Under the pieces are notes generated by a model. That model had not been told where the DNA came from and did no database searches. It saw only the letters and a list, made by a program, of their open reading frames with translations. A stretch of DNA of 14,503 nucleotides from Vulcanimicrobiota bacterium (GTDB taxonomy: Bacteria; Vulcanimicrobiota; Vulcanimicrobiia; Vulcanimicrobiales; Vulcanimicrobiaceae). This document shows, one piece after another, positions 1 to 7,600 of the stretch. Where the stretch lies: the NCBI GenBank assembly GCA_019237435.1, contig JAFAHB010000279.1:1-14503 (forward strand). The letters are read 5' to 3'. Every line of letters begins with the position of its first letter. Position 1 is the first letter of the stretch. Both the position numbers and the translations under genes were made by a program.

Positions 1-189
1 GAGATCGCGCGGCGCTTGGAGATCGCACAGCGGGAGATGAAGTTCGTCCGCCGCTTCGATTACATCGTCGTCAACGCGCAGGACCGTCCGCAGGAGGCGG
101 TTCGCGATTTGGAAGCAATCCTGCAAGCGGAACGTTTCCGCATCCACCGATATCCCGACGACTCGATCCGGCGGGTGGAGTCGTCTTGA
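1..189 (+). CDS. gmk: Guanylate kinase, C-terminal fragment (5' end outside window)
   Basis: The frame is open from base 1 and ends with TGA at 187-189, giving 62 residues. Guanylate kinase phosphorylates GMP to GDP with ATP in the cytoplasm. The visible part matches the family's end: a helix of the type RRLEIAQREM, the hydrophobic strand FDYIVVN (about residues 19-25), then an acidic helix with AVRDLEAILQAERFR. The P-loop and GMP-binding region lie upstream of the window. The next gene is rpoZ, and gmk-rpoZ is a very common bacterial gene pair, which strengthens a call based on a short fragment. The last 15 or so residues are charged and not diagnostic. Confidence 0.8.
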   Translation, partial: EIARRLEIAQREMKFVRRFDYIVVNAQDRPQEAVRDLEAILQAERFRIHRYPDDSIRRVESS

Positions 190-207
190 GACCAACTACG
201 TCTACGT

Positions 208-213
208 AAGGAA
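208..213 (+). promoter_or_regulatory. Candidate ribosome binding site for rpoZ
   Basis: AAGGAA lies in the 27-nt gap between gmk and rpoZ. It is 3-4 nt before TTG 217 (slightly short spacing) and 15-16 nt before ATG 229 (too far). It is therefore the main argument for the TTG start. Confidence 0.45.
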
Positions 214-216
214 TTA

Positions 217-501
217 TTGAAGAGCTACATGAGTAAATCAGTATTCGGGGACCTCGACGCGCTGCTTTCGCACACCGATTCGAAGTTCAGCCTCGTCAAT
301 ATCGTCACCAAGCGCGCGCGCCAGTTGAACAACTGGATTCGCGTTGCTCAGATGCCGGCGACCGACCGGCGAGAGTACTTCGCGAGCGAGCCGCTCGTCG
401 ACAAGGAAACGATCAATCCGAACAAACCCGTTTCCATTGCCCTCGACGAAATCGCAGACGGCAAGATTCAGTATCGCCGTACGCGCGAAGGGATTAAGTG
501 A
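217..501 (+). CDS. rpoZ: DNA-directed RNA polymerase omega subunit
   Basis: Omega is the small subunit that helps fold and assemble the beta' subunit into RNA polymerase. The 94-residue product has the family core: a KFSLVNIVTKRARQLN segment (about residues 23-38), corresponding to the conserved region that contacts beta', and an NPVTIALDEIADGKI-like end (here NPNKPVSIALDEIADGKI). The length fits the family. The start is uncertain. TTG at 217 has an AAGGA Shine-Dalgarno at 208-212, only 4 nt away. ATG at 229 would shorten the protein by 4 residues and has only a weak AGAG at 221-224. The gene sits 27 nt after gmk and 17 nt before glmS, so it is probably cotranscribed. Confidence 0.92.
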   Translation: MKSYMSKSVFGDLDALLSHTDSKFSLVNIVTKRARQLNNWIRVAQMPATDRREYFASEPLVDKETINPNKPVSIALDEIADGKIQYRRTREGIK

Positions 502-518
502 GGGCGTAGGATACTGCA

Positions 519-2360
519 GTGTGCGGGATAGTCGGATACATTGGGTCGCGTGATAGCGTGCCAATTATTTTGGACGCGCTGCGGCGGCTCGAGTATCGCG
601 GCTACGACAGCGCCGGGATCGCGGTGATCGACGCGGCCGGGGAGCTGGCCGGCTCCAAGGCCGAGGGTAAGCTCTCGCGATTGGCGGAGCGACTTAACAA
701 CGGCGAACCTCTCTCGGGCGCGGTCGGCGTGGGGCACACCCGCTGGGCCACGCATGGTGCACCGTCCGACGCTAACGCGCATCCGCATCTCGATTGCCGT
801 GGCCACGTTGCGGTCGTGCATAACGGGATCATCGAGAACTACTCGGCCCTGCGGGCGCGACTGCTCGAGCTGGGTCACGTCTTTAGTAGCGAGACGGATA
901 CCGAAGTTCTGGCGCATCTGATCGAGTTGCATTACGACGGCGATCTGGAGGCGGCAGTACGCAGGACGGTTCATGACGTCCGAGGGGCGTACGCGCTCGG
1001 CGTGATTTCCAGCGACGATCCGGATCATCTGGTTTTCGCGCGTAACGGCGCGAGCCCGTTGGTCTTGGGAATCGGCGATGGCGAGATGTACGTCGCGTCG
1101 GATACGCCCGCGATTTTGCCCTACACGCGGCGCGAGATCATTCTGCAAGAGGGTGAAATAGCCGTGGTGGGGCGCGATGGCTTTCGTTTGACCGATTATG
1201 CGGGGACGCGGATCGAACGCGACCCAATCGTCATCACCTGGGACAGCACGTCGGCGGAGAAGAGCGGTTTCAAGCACTTCATGCTCAAGGAAATCTTCGA
1301 GCAACCGCAGGCGATCAAGGAAACCCTGAGCGGCCGGATCGACAAGCACGGCGACGTTCACCTGGACGCCGAAATGGGGGAGATCACACCGCAACGATTG
1401 CAGACCGTCAGCAAAATCGCAATTACCGGCTGCGGTACTGCGTACTACGCCGGAATGGTCGGCATGTATCTGTTACGTTCGCTGGTTCATCTCCCGGTCG
1501 AGATGGAGCTGGCGAGTGAGTTTCGCTACGGCGACCCCGTCATCGATTCGACCGCACTGGTCATCGCGATGTCGCAATCCGGCGAGACCGCCGATACGAT
1601 CGAGGCCGTGCGAATCGCCAGGAATGTGGGCTCGGGGGTGCTCGGAATCTGCAACGTGCTCGGCTCCCATCTGACGCGGCTGACCGACGGCATGCTCTAT
1701 ACCCGCTCCGGCCCCGAAATCGGCGTCGCTGCAACCAAGACCTACGTCTCGCAAGTCACCGCACTCACGCTCTTCGCGCTCTATCTTGCGCGTTTGCGAG
1801 GCACTACCGAGGCGCGCCGGCTGCGGGAGATTGCCGACGGCACGAAGCTGCTACCGGCGGCCGTGGACGTGGTGCTCAACGCTTCGGATGAGATTCGAAA
1901 GGTCGCCCGGGAGCTCCGAAAAGCGCAAAGCGTGTTATTCATCGGTCGCTACGTGAATTTTCCAACCGCGCTCGAAGGCGCGCTGAAGCTCAAAGAGATT
2001 TCCTATATCCATGCCGAGGGGTACCCCGCGGGGGAGATGAAGCACGGACCGATCGCGCTGCTCGATTCGAGTGTGCCCGTCGTCGGCATCGCCACCGACG
2101 ACCGCGTGCGAGAGAAGATGATCTCGAACTTGATGGAGTCAAAAGCGCGGGAAGCGCCGGTGATCGCCGTAGCGAATCGCGGCGACAGTGAAATTCGCGC
2201 CGTGAGCGACCACGTTTTCGAGGTTCCCAAGGTCGACGAGCTCCTCTCTCCGATCGTCAACGTCATCCCGCTGCAGCTATTGGCCTACCATATCGCCGAC
2301 ATCGAGGGCAAGGACGTCGACCAACCGCGCAATCTCGCCAAGACCGTCACGGTCGAATAA
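519..2360 (+). CDS. glmS: Glutamine--fructose-6-phosphate aminotransferase (isomerizing)
   Basis: GlmS makes glucosamine-6-phosphate from fructose-6-phosphate and glutamine, the first step toward UDP-GlcNAc for peptidoglycan and lipid A. The 613-residue product matches the usual length (609 in E. coli). GTG at 519 is followed directly by Cys2, the N-terminal nucleophile of the glutaminase domain (about 1-220), with GHTRWATHG at 72-80 and HNGIIENY at 101-108. Two SIS sugar-isomerase domains follow, with TGCGTAYYAG near 303-312 and MSQSGETADT at 351-360. Isomerase residues equivalent to E. coli Glu488, His504 and Lys603 appear as E493, H509 and K608. The C-terminus carries the signature DVDQPRNLAKTVTVE. 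Because Cys2 must be exposed after Met removal, the GTG start is firm. The 17-nt gap after rpoZ is too short for a glmS ribozyme. Confidence 0.98.
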   Translation: MCGIVGYIGSRDSVPIILDALRRLEYRGYDSAGIAVIDAAGELAGSKAEGKLSRLAERLNNGEPLSGAVGVGHTRWATHGAPSDANAHPHLDCRGHVAVVHNGIIENYSALRARLLELGHVFSSETDTEVLAHLIELHYDGDLEAAVRRTVHDVRGAYALGVISSDDPDHLVFARNGASPLVLGIGDGEMYVASDTPAILPYTRREIILQEGEIAVVGRDGFRLTDYAGTRIERDPIVITWDSTSAEKSGFKHFMLKEIFEQPQAIKETLSGRIDKHGDVHLDAEMGEITPQRLQTVSKIAITGCGTAYYAGMVGMYLLRSLVHLPVEMELASEFRYGDPVIDSTALVIAMSQSGETADTIEAVRIARNVGSGVLGICNVLGSHLTRLTDGMLYTRSGPEIGVAATKTYVSQVTALTLFALYLARLRGTTEARRLREIADGTKLLPAAVDVVLNASDEIRKVARELRKAQSVLFIGRYVNFPTALEGALKLKEISYIHAEGYPAGEMKHGPIALLDSSVPVVGIATDDRVREKMISNLMESKAREAPVIAVANRGDSEIRAVSDHVFEVPKVDELLSPIVNVIPLQLLAYHIADIEGKDVDQPRNLAKTVTVE

Positions 2361-2372
2361 GTTCCAACGACG

Positions 2373-3113
2373 ATGATTCGCAGCGATGGACGAGCGCGCG
2401 ATGAATTGCGGCCGGTAACGATCGAGCCCGGCTTTCTCAAATACCCCGAGGGAAGCGCGCTGATCACGGTAGGCAATACGAAGCTTATCTGCGCGGCCTC
2501 GCTTGAAGAGCGCGTGCCGGCGTGGATGAAAGGGCGCGGCTTGGGCTGGATCACGGCCGAATACGCGATGTTGCCCCGCGCGACCGCGGAGCGCACGCAG
2601 CGCGAAGCCGCGAAAGGCCGCTTGGGCGGACGAACGCAGGAGATTCAGCGCATCATCGGCCGGGCGCTGCGCGCCGTGACCGATACGGCAAAGCTCGGCG
2701 AACGCACGGTATGGCTCGACTGCGATGTTATTCAAGCCGACGGCGGAACGCGCACCGCCGCGGTTACCGGCGCTTGGGTTGCGCTCGCGCTGGCGTTGCG
2801 CACGCGCTTCGACCCGGCGGACGCAGCACGTTGGCCCTTGAGCGCGATGGTTGCGGCGGTCAGCGTGGGAATCGTTGCGGGCGACGTGCTTCTGGATCTC
2901 GCTTACGACGAGGATAGTCGGGCACTCGTGGACATGAACGTCTTCATGACGGACGCGGGGCGATTCGTGGAGTTGCAAGGCACGGCCGAAGCGGCCCCAT
3001 TTGACCGGCGCGATCTCGACTCGCTGCTCGCATTGGCGGAATCGGGAATCCGACGGCTCTTCGCGTTGCAGGCAACGGCGTTCGGCGCTTCGGTAGCGGT
3101 TAATGCCCGTTGA
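2373..3113 (+). CDS. rph: Ribonuclease PH
   Basis: RNase PH is a phosphate-dependent 3'-to-5' exoribonuclease that trims the 3' ends of tRNA precursors. It acts as a hexameric ring in the cytoplasm. The product has 246 residues (family about 240) and begins MIRSDGRARDELRPV, as typical members do. It carries GRTQEIQRIIGRALR at 86-100, which includes the phosphate-contacting Arg (R87, equivalent to R86 in well-studied enzymes). The core block DCDVIQADGGTRTAAVTGAW spans 116-135, with the GTRT phosphate-binding residues at 125-128. The gene starts 12 nt after glmS with no clear Shine-Dalgarno, suggesting coupling or leader-independent reinitiation. Its last 11 bp overlap the next gene. No active-site residue appears missing. 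Confidence 0.97.
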   Translation: MIRSDGRARDELRPVTIEPGFLKYPEGSALITVGNTKLICAASLEERVPAWMKGRGLGWITAEYAMLPRATAERTQREAAKGRLGGRTQEIQRIIGRALRAVTDTAKLGERTVWLDCDVIQADGGTRTAAVTGAWVALALALRTRFDPADAARWPLSAMVAAVSVGIVAGDVLLDLAYDEDSRALVDMNVFMTDAGRFVELQGTAEAAPFDRRDLDSLLALAESGIRRLFALQATAFGASVAVNAR

Positions 3114-3444
3114 TCCGGCACTGGCCGAGCTGGTACGCCGTGTCGGCGTCTTTCACGTGACGCACCGCGGGTTGAAGCGGGCCCAGCTGGCGATGGATGA
3201 AGCTATCGCGAGCGGAACGGTCGACGATTCGCTTCGCCGGCCCTATCTCGAGGAAGTCCGCCGATATTTTGAAAGCTTCGATGCCGAAGCGCGCGCGCAG
3301 CTGCGCGACGTCGACCGTCGCCTAGAGCGCGTCAATCAAGTGCACTTCAATCTCACCGCCGAGCGTGGCGTGGCAGTGAAACGGATCGAGGCGACGCAAG
3401 GGGTGCTCGATGCGCTCGCCGAGCTCAAGGCGGGTGCGGCGTGA
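3103..3444 (+). CDS. Small alpha-helical, coiled-coil-like protein of unknown function
   Basis: I do not recognise this family. The frame encodes 113 residues, overlaps the end of rph by 11 bp and shares a 4-bp GTGA overlap with mlaE, so it is tightly packed and probably translationally coupled. That supports a real gene. The protein looks entirely helical, with no signal peptide or membrane segment. A basic N-terminal helix (HRGLKRAQLAMDEAI, about 21-35) is followed by long amphipathic helices with heptad-like spacing from about 45 to 110 (for example EEVRRYFESFDAEARAQLRD, then RRLERVNQVHF). Its position directly before the permease gene suggests, but does not show, a link to the lipid transporter. 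It has no STAS-like MlaB features. Confidence 0.75.
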   Translation: MPVDPALAELVRRVGVFHVTHRGLKRAQLAMDEAIASGTVDDSLRRPYLEEVRRYFESFDAEARAQLRDVDRRLERVNQVHFNLTAERGVAVKRIEATQGVLDALAELKAGAA

Positions 3445-4211
3445 GACTACTCGATCGCTTTGGCCGCGGCACGGTTGATTTTTTTGAGTACGCGGGCGGC
3501 CTGACGCTGCTCGGCGCCGAGTCTCTCGGCTTCTTGGCTCGCCTTCGCATCCGTGTCGCCGAAACGATTTCCCAATGCGCGATCCTCGGCGTGCAATCCC
3601 TGGTTATCGTGACGCTGACGGCGCTCTTCACGGGTATGGTGATTTCGCTCGAGTCGGCGCAACAAGCCGTCGCGTATGGATTCGGCGGTTTCGTCGGCGG
3701 CGCCGTCGCCTACGGCTCCGTGCGCGAGCTTGGGCCGATGCTGACCGCCGTCGTAGTGGCCGGCCGCGTCGGCTCGGCGATCGCGGCCGAACTGGGATCC
3801 ATGGTCGTCACCGAACAAATCGAGGCGCTTCGCTCGATGGGACTGCAACCCGCGCGTTTTTTGGTCGTGCCGCGATTTCTGGCGATGCTCTTGATGCTCC
3901 CGCTGCTCACGATCTTTGCCGATGTCGTCGCGATCGTGGGCGGCATGTGGGTGGCACATACGTACGCGCACATTTCTTACGACTCGTACGTTTCGTCGGT
4001 GCGCCAGGCGATCGATATGACCGACGTGATTAAGGGTTTGCTCAAGACGTTCGTCTTCGCGACGATCATTGCGATGGTCGGCGCATATCAAGGGCTCTCG
4101 ACTCGCGGCGGCGCCGCGGGCGTCGGAGTGGCGGTGACGGGCGCAGTCGTCATCTCGATCATCTTGATTTTCGGCTCTAACTTCGTGCTGTCGTTTTTGC
4201 TCTTTGGCTAA
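3441..4211 (+). CDS. mlaE: MlaE-type ABC transporter permease (phospholipid/MCE transport)
   Basis: This is the inner-membrane permease of an Mla/MCE transporter, which moves phospholipids or other lipids between inner and outer membranes. The 256-residue product has an amphipathic N-terminal segment, about five hydrophobic membrane segments, and the highly conserved cytoplasmic coupling block ELGPMLTAVVVAGRVGSAIA (about 96-115), followed by AELGSMVVTEQIEALRSMG. It also has the RFLAMLLMLPLLTIFADVV membrane segment. Length and motif order match MlaE. The GTG start overlaps the stop of the upstream small gene by 4 bp (GTGA), and its own stop overlaps mlaF by 8 bp, so all three are probably translated as a unit. 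A GTG at 3441 with AAGG at 3427-3430 is the best start. Confidence 0.95.
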   Translation: MRLLDRFGRGTVDFFEYAGGLTLLGAESLGFLARLRIRVAETISQCAILGVQSLVIVTLTALFTGMVISLESAQQAVAYGFGGFVGGAVAYGSVRELGPMLTAVVVAGRVGSAIAAELGSMVVTEQIEALRSMGLQPARFLVVPRFLAMLLMLPLLTIFADVVAIVGGMWVAHTYAHISYDSYVSSVRQAIDMTDVIKGLLKTFVFATIIAMVGAYQGLSTRGGAAGVGVAVTGAVVISIILIFGSNFVLSFLLFG

Positions 4212-4995
4212 AGTGGCGAATACGGCGCTGAGTGCCGGACGCTCGAAATCGATTGCGCGACTGGAGAACGTGACGCTCTCCTTCGGCGACCACATCGTGC
4301 TCAAAGATTGCAATCTCGATATCGTCGAGGGCGCGATCACCGGCATCATCGGGCGCTCCGGCGCCGGGAAATCGACGATCCTGCGGCTCATCGACGGGCT
4401 TTTGCTCCCCGATCGCGGACACGTCTACGTGCGGGGCGAGGACGTCTGCCACATGAACGAAGAGCAGCTAAACCAGGTGCGGCAGAAGATCAGCCTGTCG
4501 TTTCAGTTCGCCGCGCTCTTGGATAGCCTCACGGTCGGTGACAATGTCGCCTTGCCTCTGCGCGAGCACACGAAGCTCTCGGAAGGCCAGATCCGGCGCG
4601 CCGTCCGCGACGCGCTCGACAGCGTTGGCCTCATCGACGCCTATGAAAAACTGCCGGCAGAGCTCTCGGGCGGCATGCTCAAGCGCGCCGGATTCGCGCG
4701 TGCCATCGTCACCCGCCCCGAGCTCGTCTTGTACGACGAGCCGACCACCGGGCTCGATCCGATCGTGACGAATCTCATCACCGATACAATTCTCAAGCTT
4801 CGCGAGAAACTCGAAGGAACGGCCGTTGTGATCTCGCACGACCTGCCATCGATCTTTGCGATGGCGGATTACGTAGCGATGCTCTTCGAAGGCGCAATCA
4901 TCGCGTACGGCACGGCGGAAAGCATTCGCGACTCGCGCAATCCGATCGTGGAGCAGTTTTTAGAGGGCTCCGAAGTAGGCCCGATACCGATTTAA
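4204..4995 (+). CDS. mlaF: MlaF-type ABC transporter ATP-binding protein
   Basis: This is the cytoplasmic ATPase that pairs with MlaE. The 263-residue protein has Walker A GRSGAGKST (50-58), a Q-loop glutamine at about Q101 (SLSFQFAALLDSLTVGDNV region), the Mla-style signature LSGGMLKRAGFARAI (154-168), Walker B LVLYDEP with catalytic Glu179, GLDP in the D-loop area (183-186), and the switch histidine H212 in SHD. The variant signature LSGGM followed by an R-x-FARAI helix is typical of MCE-linked ATPases rather than importers. TTG at 4204 overlaps mlaE by 8 bp. GTG at 4213 is a possible alternative that would remove three residues. It is the last plus-strand gene of this operon, and the substrate-binding MlaD gene is found only 5.7 kb downstream. 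Confidence 0.95.
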   Translation: MAKVANTALSAGRSKSIARLENVTLSFGDHIVLKDCNLDIVEGAITGIIGRSGAGKSTILRLIDGLLLPDRGHVYVRGEDVCHMNEEQLNQVRQKISLSFQFAALLDSLTVGDNVALPLREHTKLSEGQIRRAVRDALDSVGLIDAYEKLPAELSGGMLKRAGFARAIVTRPELVLYDEPTTGLDPIVTNLITDTILKLREKLEGTAVVISHDLPSIFAMADYVAMLFEGAIIAYGTAESIRDSRNPIVEQFLEGSEVGPIPI

Positions 4996-5017
4996 GCGCT
5001 CATACCCGTAAATTCAA

Positions 5018-5036
5018 TACTACTCGGGGCGTAGTA
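5018..5036 (-). terminator. Weak stem-loop at the end of the CheB/CheR gene, possible terminator
   Basis: TACTAC (5018-5023) and GTAGTA (5031-5036) form a perfect 6-bp stem around a 7-nt loop, overlapping the stop codon of the minus-strand gene. On the minus strand it is followed by TTGAATTT, only a weak U-rich tail, and the stem is short and AT-rich. It is the only hairpin seen in the 24-nt convergent gap between mlaF and the CheB/CheR gene. Confidence 0.25.
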
Positions 5037-7569
5037 GGAACATTACGTCCGGTCCGTCCTGGGGAAGCCGCGTCTGTTCGATAGCGAAGGTTCTTTGGTG
5101 ACCGGCAGCGTCGGCGAGCTTGATCGACTTTCGCGGATGTTTCCACGTTTCACCGATCGTCGGGAGCGAGCCGTTACGCTCTGCAAGTGCGAGATACTCG
5201 CGGGACGCGACCCTGACCTTACGGTCGGGATCTAATAAGCACATGAGGACGGGGATCTGCTCCACGACAGCCCCGAGCGTTTCGAGCGTTTGTTTGGCCG
5301 TGTGAAGCTCGTCCTCGCGTTCTCTTGCGGCTCGCTCGAGCTCGTTGCCGCGAGCCGCAAGCTCTTCGTTTGTGGTGTTGAGCTCCTCGACCGTCGCCTG
5401 AAGCTCTTCGTTCAGCGTTTCGAGCTCTTCGCTCGTCGCTTGCATCTCTTCGTTGAGCGTTTCAACCTCCTCCGCCCCCGCTTCTGCCTCTTCGGCCGAA
5501 ATGAGCAGATGTTCGTTCGCGCTTCGCAGCTCGGCATTAGCCGAAGTCAGCTCGTCGTTGGCCTCGATGACCGTCGATTGACGCTCTTTGAGCTCGACGT
5601 TTTGCGCGGCGAGCCGTGCCGCTTCGGCCCTGTTGCGCTCGTTTTCGGCCGTCAGCCGGCGTAGCCAGCTCGCGCTCTTCGTGACGTCGGAGACGAGAAG
5701 GATGACGCCTTCGACGCGGCCTTCCTTGCTGATCGTTCGGTCCGGATAGCATGAGACTTCTAGGTATTGCGTTTCGTTGGTCGTGATATTCAGCTTTTCC
5801 AGCTCGCGAACGCGGCCACCGGCCTCATTGCGGAATGCCGCGTCGAGCGCGGCCTTGAGTTCGGCCGAGGGCACTTCCGCCACGTGAACCAAGTCTTCGC
5901 CGATGCCTTGACCGTGAATGCCGAGCATCGAGCGAGCGGCCTGATTGATCGTCGAGATGTCGTAGTTGCGATCGATCACGACCACGCCAATCGAAGATTC
6001 GAACAGGAACGAGCCGAGCCGGTCCACCAGCGACCAGCGCGGCGCCGGCAGTTCTGCCAGGGGTCGGCGCGGTGCGTTCATGGATCCGAGCGCAACGCGG
6101 CGGGGCGTCGTCCGTTCCCGTGCCGACGCATCGTCGGTGAGCGCGGGCGCGGGAATCAGAAGACGCTCGCCCTGGCGGCGAAAGATCTTCAGCGTGGGTT
6201 TCACGGCTGCAAAGTACTGCGGCAGCGGGCTCGTCGTTTCCGATTTGCCCAAGACCAGATATCCGCCCACGCGCAGCGAGAACGCGAAAAGTTGGAGCGT
6301 GCGCTGCTGTAACTCCTTCGTGAAGTAGATCAGGACGTTTCGGCAGAGGACTAAATCGATGCGCGGAAACGGCGCGCGCTGACCCAGATCGTATTCGCCG
6401 AAAACGGTCAGGTTCCGAATGCGTTTCTTGATCTGAAATGCGTCGTCGATTCGAGTAAAGTACTTCGAGAGCAACGCAGGGTTCATCTCGCTGAAAGCGC
6501 CGCTCGGATAGATGCCCCGGCGGGCGAACGCAATGGCGTCGGCGTCGAGATCCGTCGCAAAGATGCGAATCGGCATCGTCTCGACGTCGTCACCGAGCAG
6601 CTCGGCAAGGGCGATTGCCAGTGAGTACGCCTCTTCCCCGGTGGCGCATCCCGCCGACCAGAGGCGTAGCTCCGAGCGCGTCGTCCGCGCGTGGTTGATG
6701 ATATCGGGAAGAACCGAGTCGCGCAGCTGCGCAAAAAGCGCCGGATCGCGAAAGAACTCCGTGACCTTAATTAAGAACGTGCTGATCAGACGCTGATAGG
6801 CCTCGGGATGCGCCGTAAGATGGCGCAAATAATCCTTGAGGCTGTCGCAACCGGCCGTCGCCATAAGGCGTGAAAGCCGGCGTATGAGCGTGGGCGTCTT
6901 ATATTGACGAAAATCGATACCCGTACGTCCGCGCAATTGATTCAAAAACGCGCTCAGTACGTCCGGATTGGCGATATCCGCATCGCGTGGTCCCGCAGTC
7001 AGCGTCACGAGCAGCGGGGCCAACGATTCCAAGTTCGTCGTGTAATCAATATGGCTGAGCGGAATCGCCGCCGGCAACGCGGGGAATGCCGCCGACTCGG
7101 GCTCTTGAACGAGCACCGTTCCGCCGCGTTCTTTGACGGCGCGTACGCCCGCGACGCCGTCGGTGCCCATGCCCGTGAGGATGATTGCGATCACGCGATC
7201 GCCATAACTCTCCGACGCGCTGATGAAGAGCCCGTCGATTGACGGAATCGGGTGGCCGCGAATGCGATTGCTTCCGGTCACGAGCGAGCCCCGAATCGCG
7301 ACGTTCCTACCGGCTGCAGCTAAGTAAATCGTGTGCGGCTGGAGCTCGTCGTCGCCATCTTCACTGGCAACGACGCGCAACTTCGTTTGGCGCTGAAGAA
7401 TCTCGGCGAGGTGACTGGGGACGTGCGGATCGGCATGTTGAGCGATGACGACCGGCGCAGGAAAATCTGCCGGCAGCGCGGTGACGAGGCGGACGAGCGC
7501 CTCGATGCCGCCTGCAGAAGCACCAACTACGACGACATAGGCCTCCTCAATGGCCTTTCCGTCGCGCAT
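5020..7569 (-). CDS. CheB-CheR fusion protein with PAS domains and a central coiled coil
   Basis: This is a hybrid of a receptor methylesterase and a methyltransferase, about 849 residues from the ATG at 7569. The CheB domain (about 10-190) lacks a receiver but keeps the catalytic triad: Ser18 in GASAGG, His45 in AQH and Asp137 in TGMGTDG. The CheR part (about 205-465) has TEFFRDP (270-276), the SAM-binding SAGCATGEEAYS (305-316), ATDLDADAI (338-346) and CRNVLIYF (409-416). A PAS-like domain lies at about 519-629. A glutamate-rich coiled coil at about 634-769 has repeats of the NEELQAT type. A last PAS-like segment runs to the end. Unlike many longer relatives, no histidine kinase follows. 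TTG at 7587 would add six residues. No clear Shine-Dalgarno was seen. It diverges from the next gene and converges on mlaF. Confidence 0.93.
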   Translation of the reverse strand: MRDGKAIEEAYVVVVGASAGGIEALVRLVTALPADFPAPVVIAQHADPHVPSHLAEILQRQTKLRVVASEDGDDELQPHTIYLAAAGRNVAIRGSLVTGSNRIRGHPIPSIDGLFISASESYGDRVIAIILTGMGTDGVAGVRAVKERGGTVLVQEPESAAFPALPAAIPLSHIDYTTNLESLAPLLVTLTAGPRDADIANPDVLSAFLNQLRGRTGIDFRQYKTPTLIRRLSRLMATAGCDSLKDYLRHLTAHPEAYQRLISTFLIKVTEFFRDPALFAQLRDSVLPDIINHARTTRSELRLWSAGCATGEEAYSLAIALAELLGDDVETMPIRIFATDLDADAIAFARRGIYPSGAFSEMNPALLSKYFTRIDDAFQIKKRIRNLTVFGEYDLGQRAPFPRIDLVLCRNVLIYFTKELQQRTLQLFAFSLRVGGYLVLGKSETTSPLPQYFAAVKPTLKIFRRQGERLLIPAPALTDDASARERTTPRRVALGSMNAPRRPLAELPAPRWSLVDRLGSFLFESSIGVVVIDRNYDISTINQAARSMLGIHGQGIGEDLVHVAEVPSAELKAALDAAFRNEAGGRVRELEKLNITTNETQYLEVSCYPDRTISKEGRVEGVILLVSDVTKSASWLRRLTAENERNRAEAARLAAQNVELKERQSTVIEANDELTSANAELRSANEHLLISAEEAEAGAEEVETLNEEMQATSEELETLNEELQATVEELNTTNEELAARGNELERAAREREDELHTAKQTLETLGAVVEQIPVLMCLLDPDRKVRVASREYLALAERNGSLPTIGETWKHPRKSIKLADAAGHQRTFAIEQTRLPQDGPDVMFLLRPE

Positions 7570-7600
7570 GGCTAAGTTGTTATTCAAACCGGGAACAATG
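7567..7600. promoter_or_regulatory. Very short divergent start region between the CheB/CheR fusion and CheB genes
   Basis: The minus-strand ATG (7567-7569) and an in-frame plus-strand ATG (7568-7570) share the tetranucleotide CATG. The preferred plus start is ATG 7598, behind GGGAA at 7591-7595. Only about 28 nt separate the preferred starts, which cannot hold two full promoters. Control elements must therefore lie within the opposite coding regions, or the transcripts have very short leaders. Confidence 0.5.

Noticed and set aside
502..518. Possible glmS ribozyme upstream of glmS
   Set aside because: Only 17 nt separate rpoZ from glmS, far too short for the ribozyme, and no matching sequence is seen.
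468..1394. Minus-strand open frame of 308 codons opposite glmS
   Set aside because: Its translation is rich in Arg/His/Asp with no recognisable motif, and it lies fully opposite an unmistakable glmS. Long antisense frames are expected in high-GC coding DNA.
3447..4391. Minus-strand open frame of 314 codons opposite mlaE and mlaF
   Set aside because: Low-complexity charged translation, no domain, and it spans two well-supported genes. Treated as a composition artefact.
5340..5470. Possible tandem DNA repeat or CRISPR-like array
   Set aside because: The repetitive GAGCTCTTCG-type stretches are codons of the NEELQAT heptad coiled coil in the CheB/CheR fusion, with irregular spacing and no spacers.
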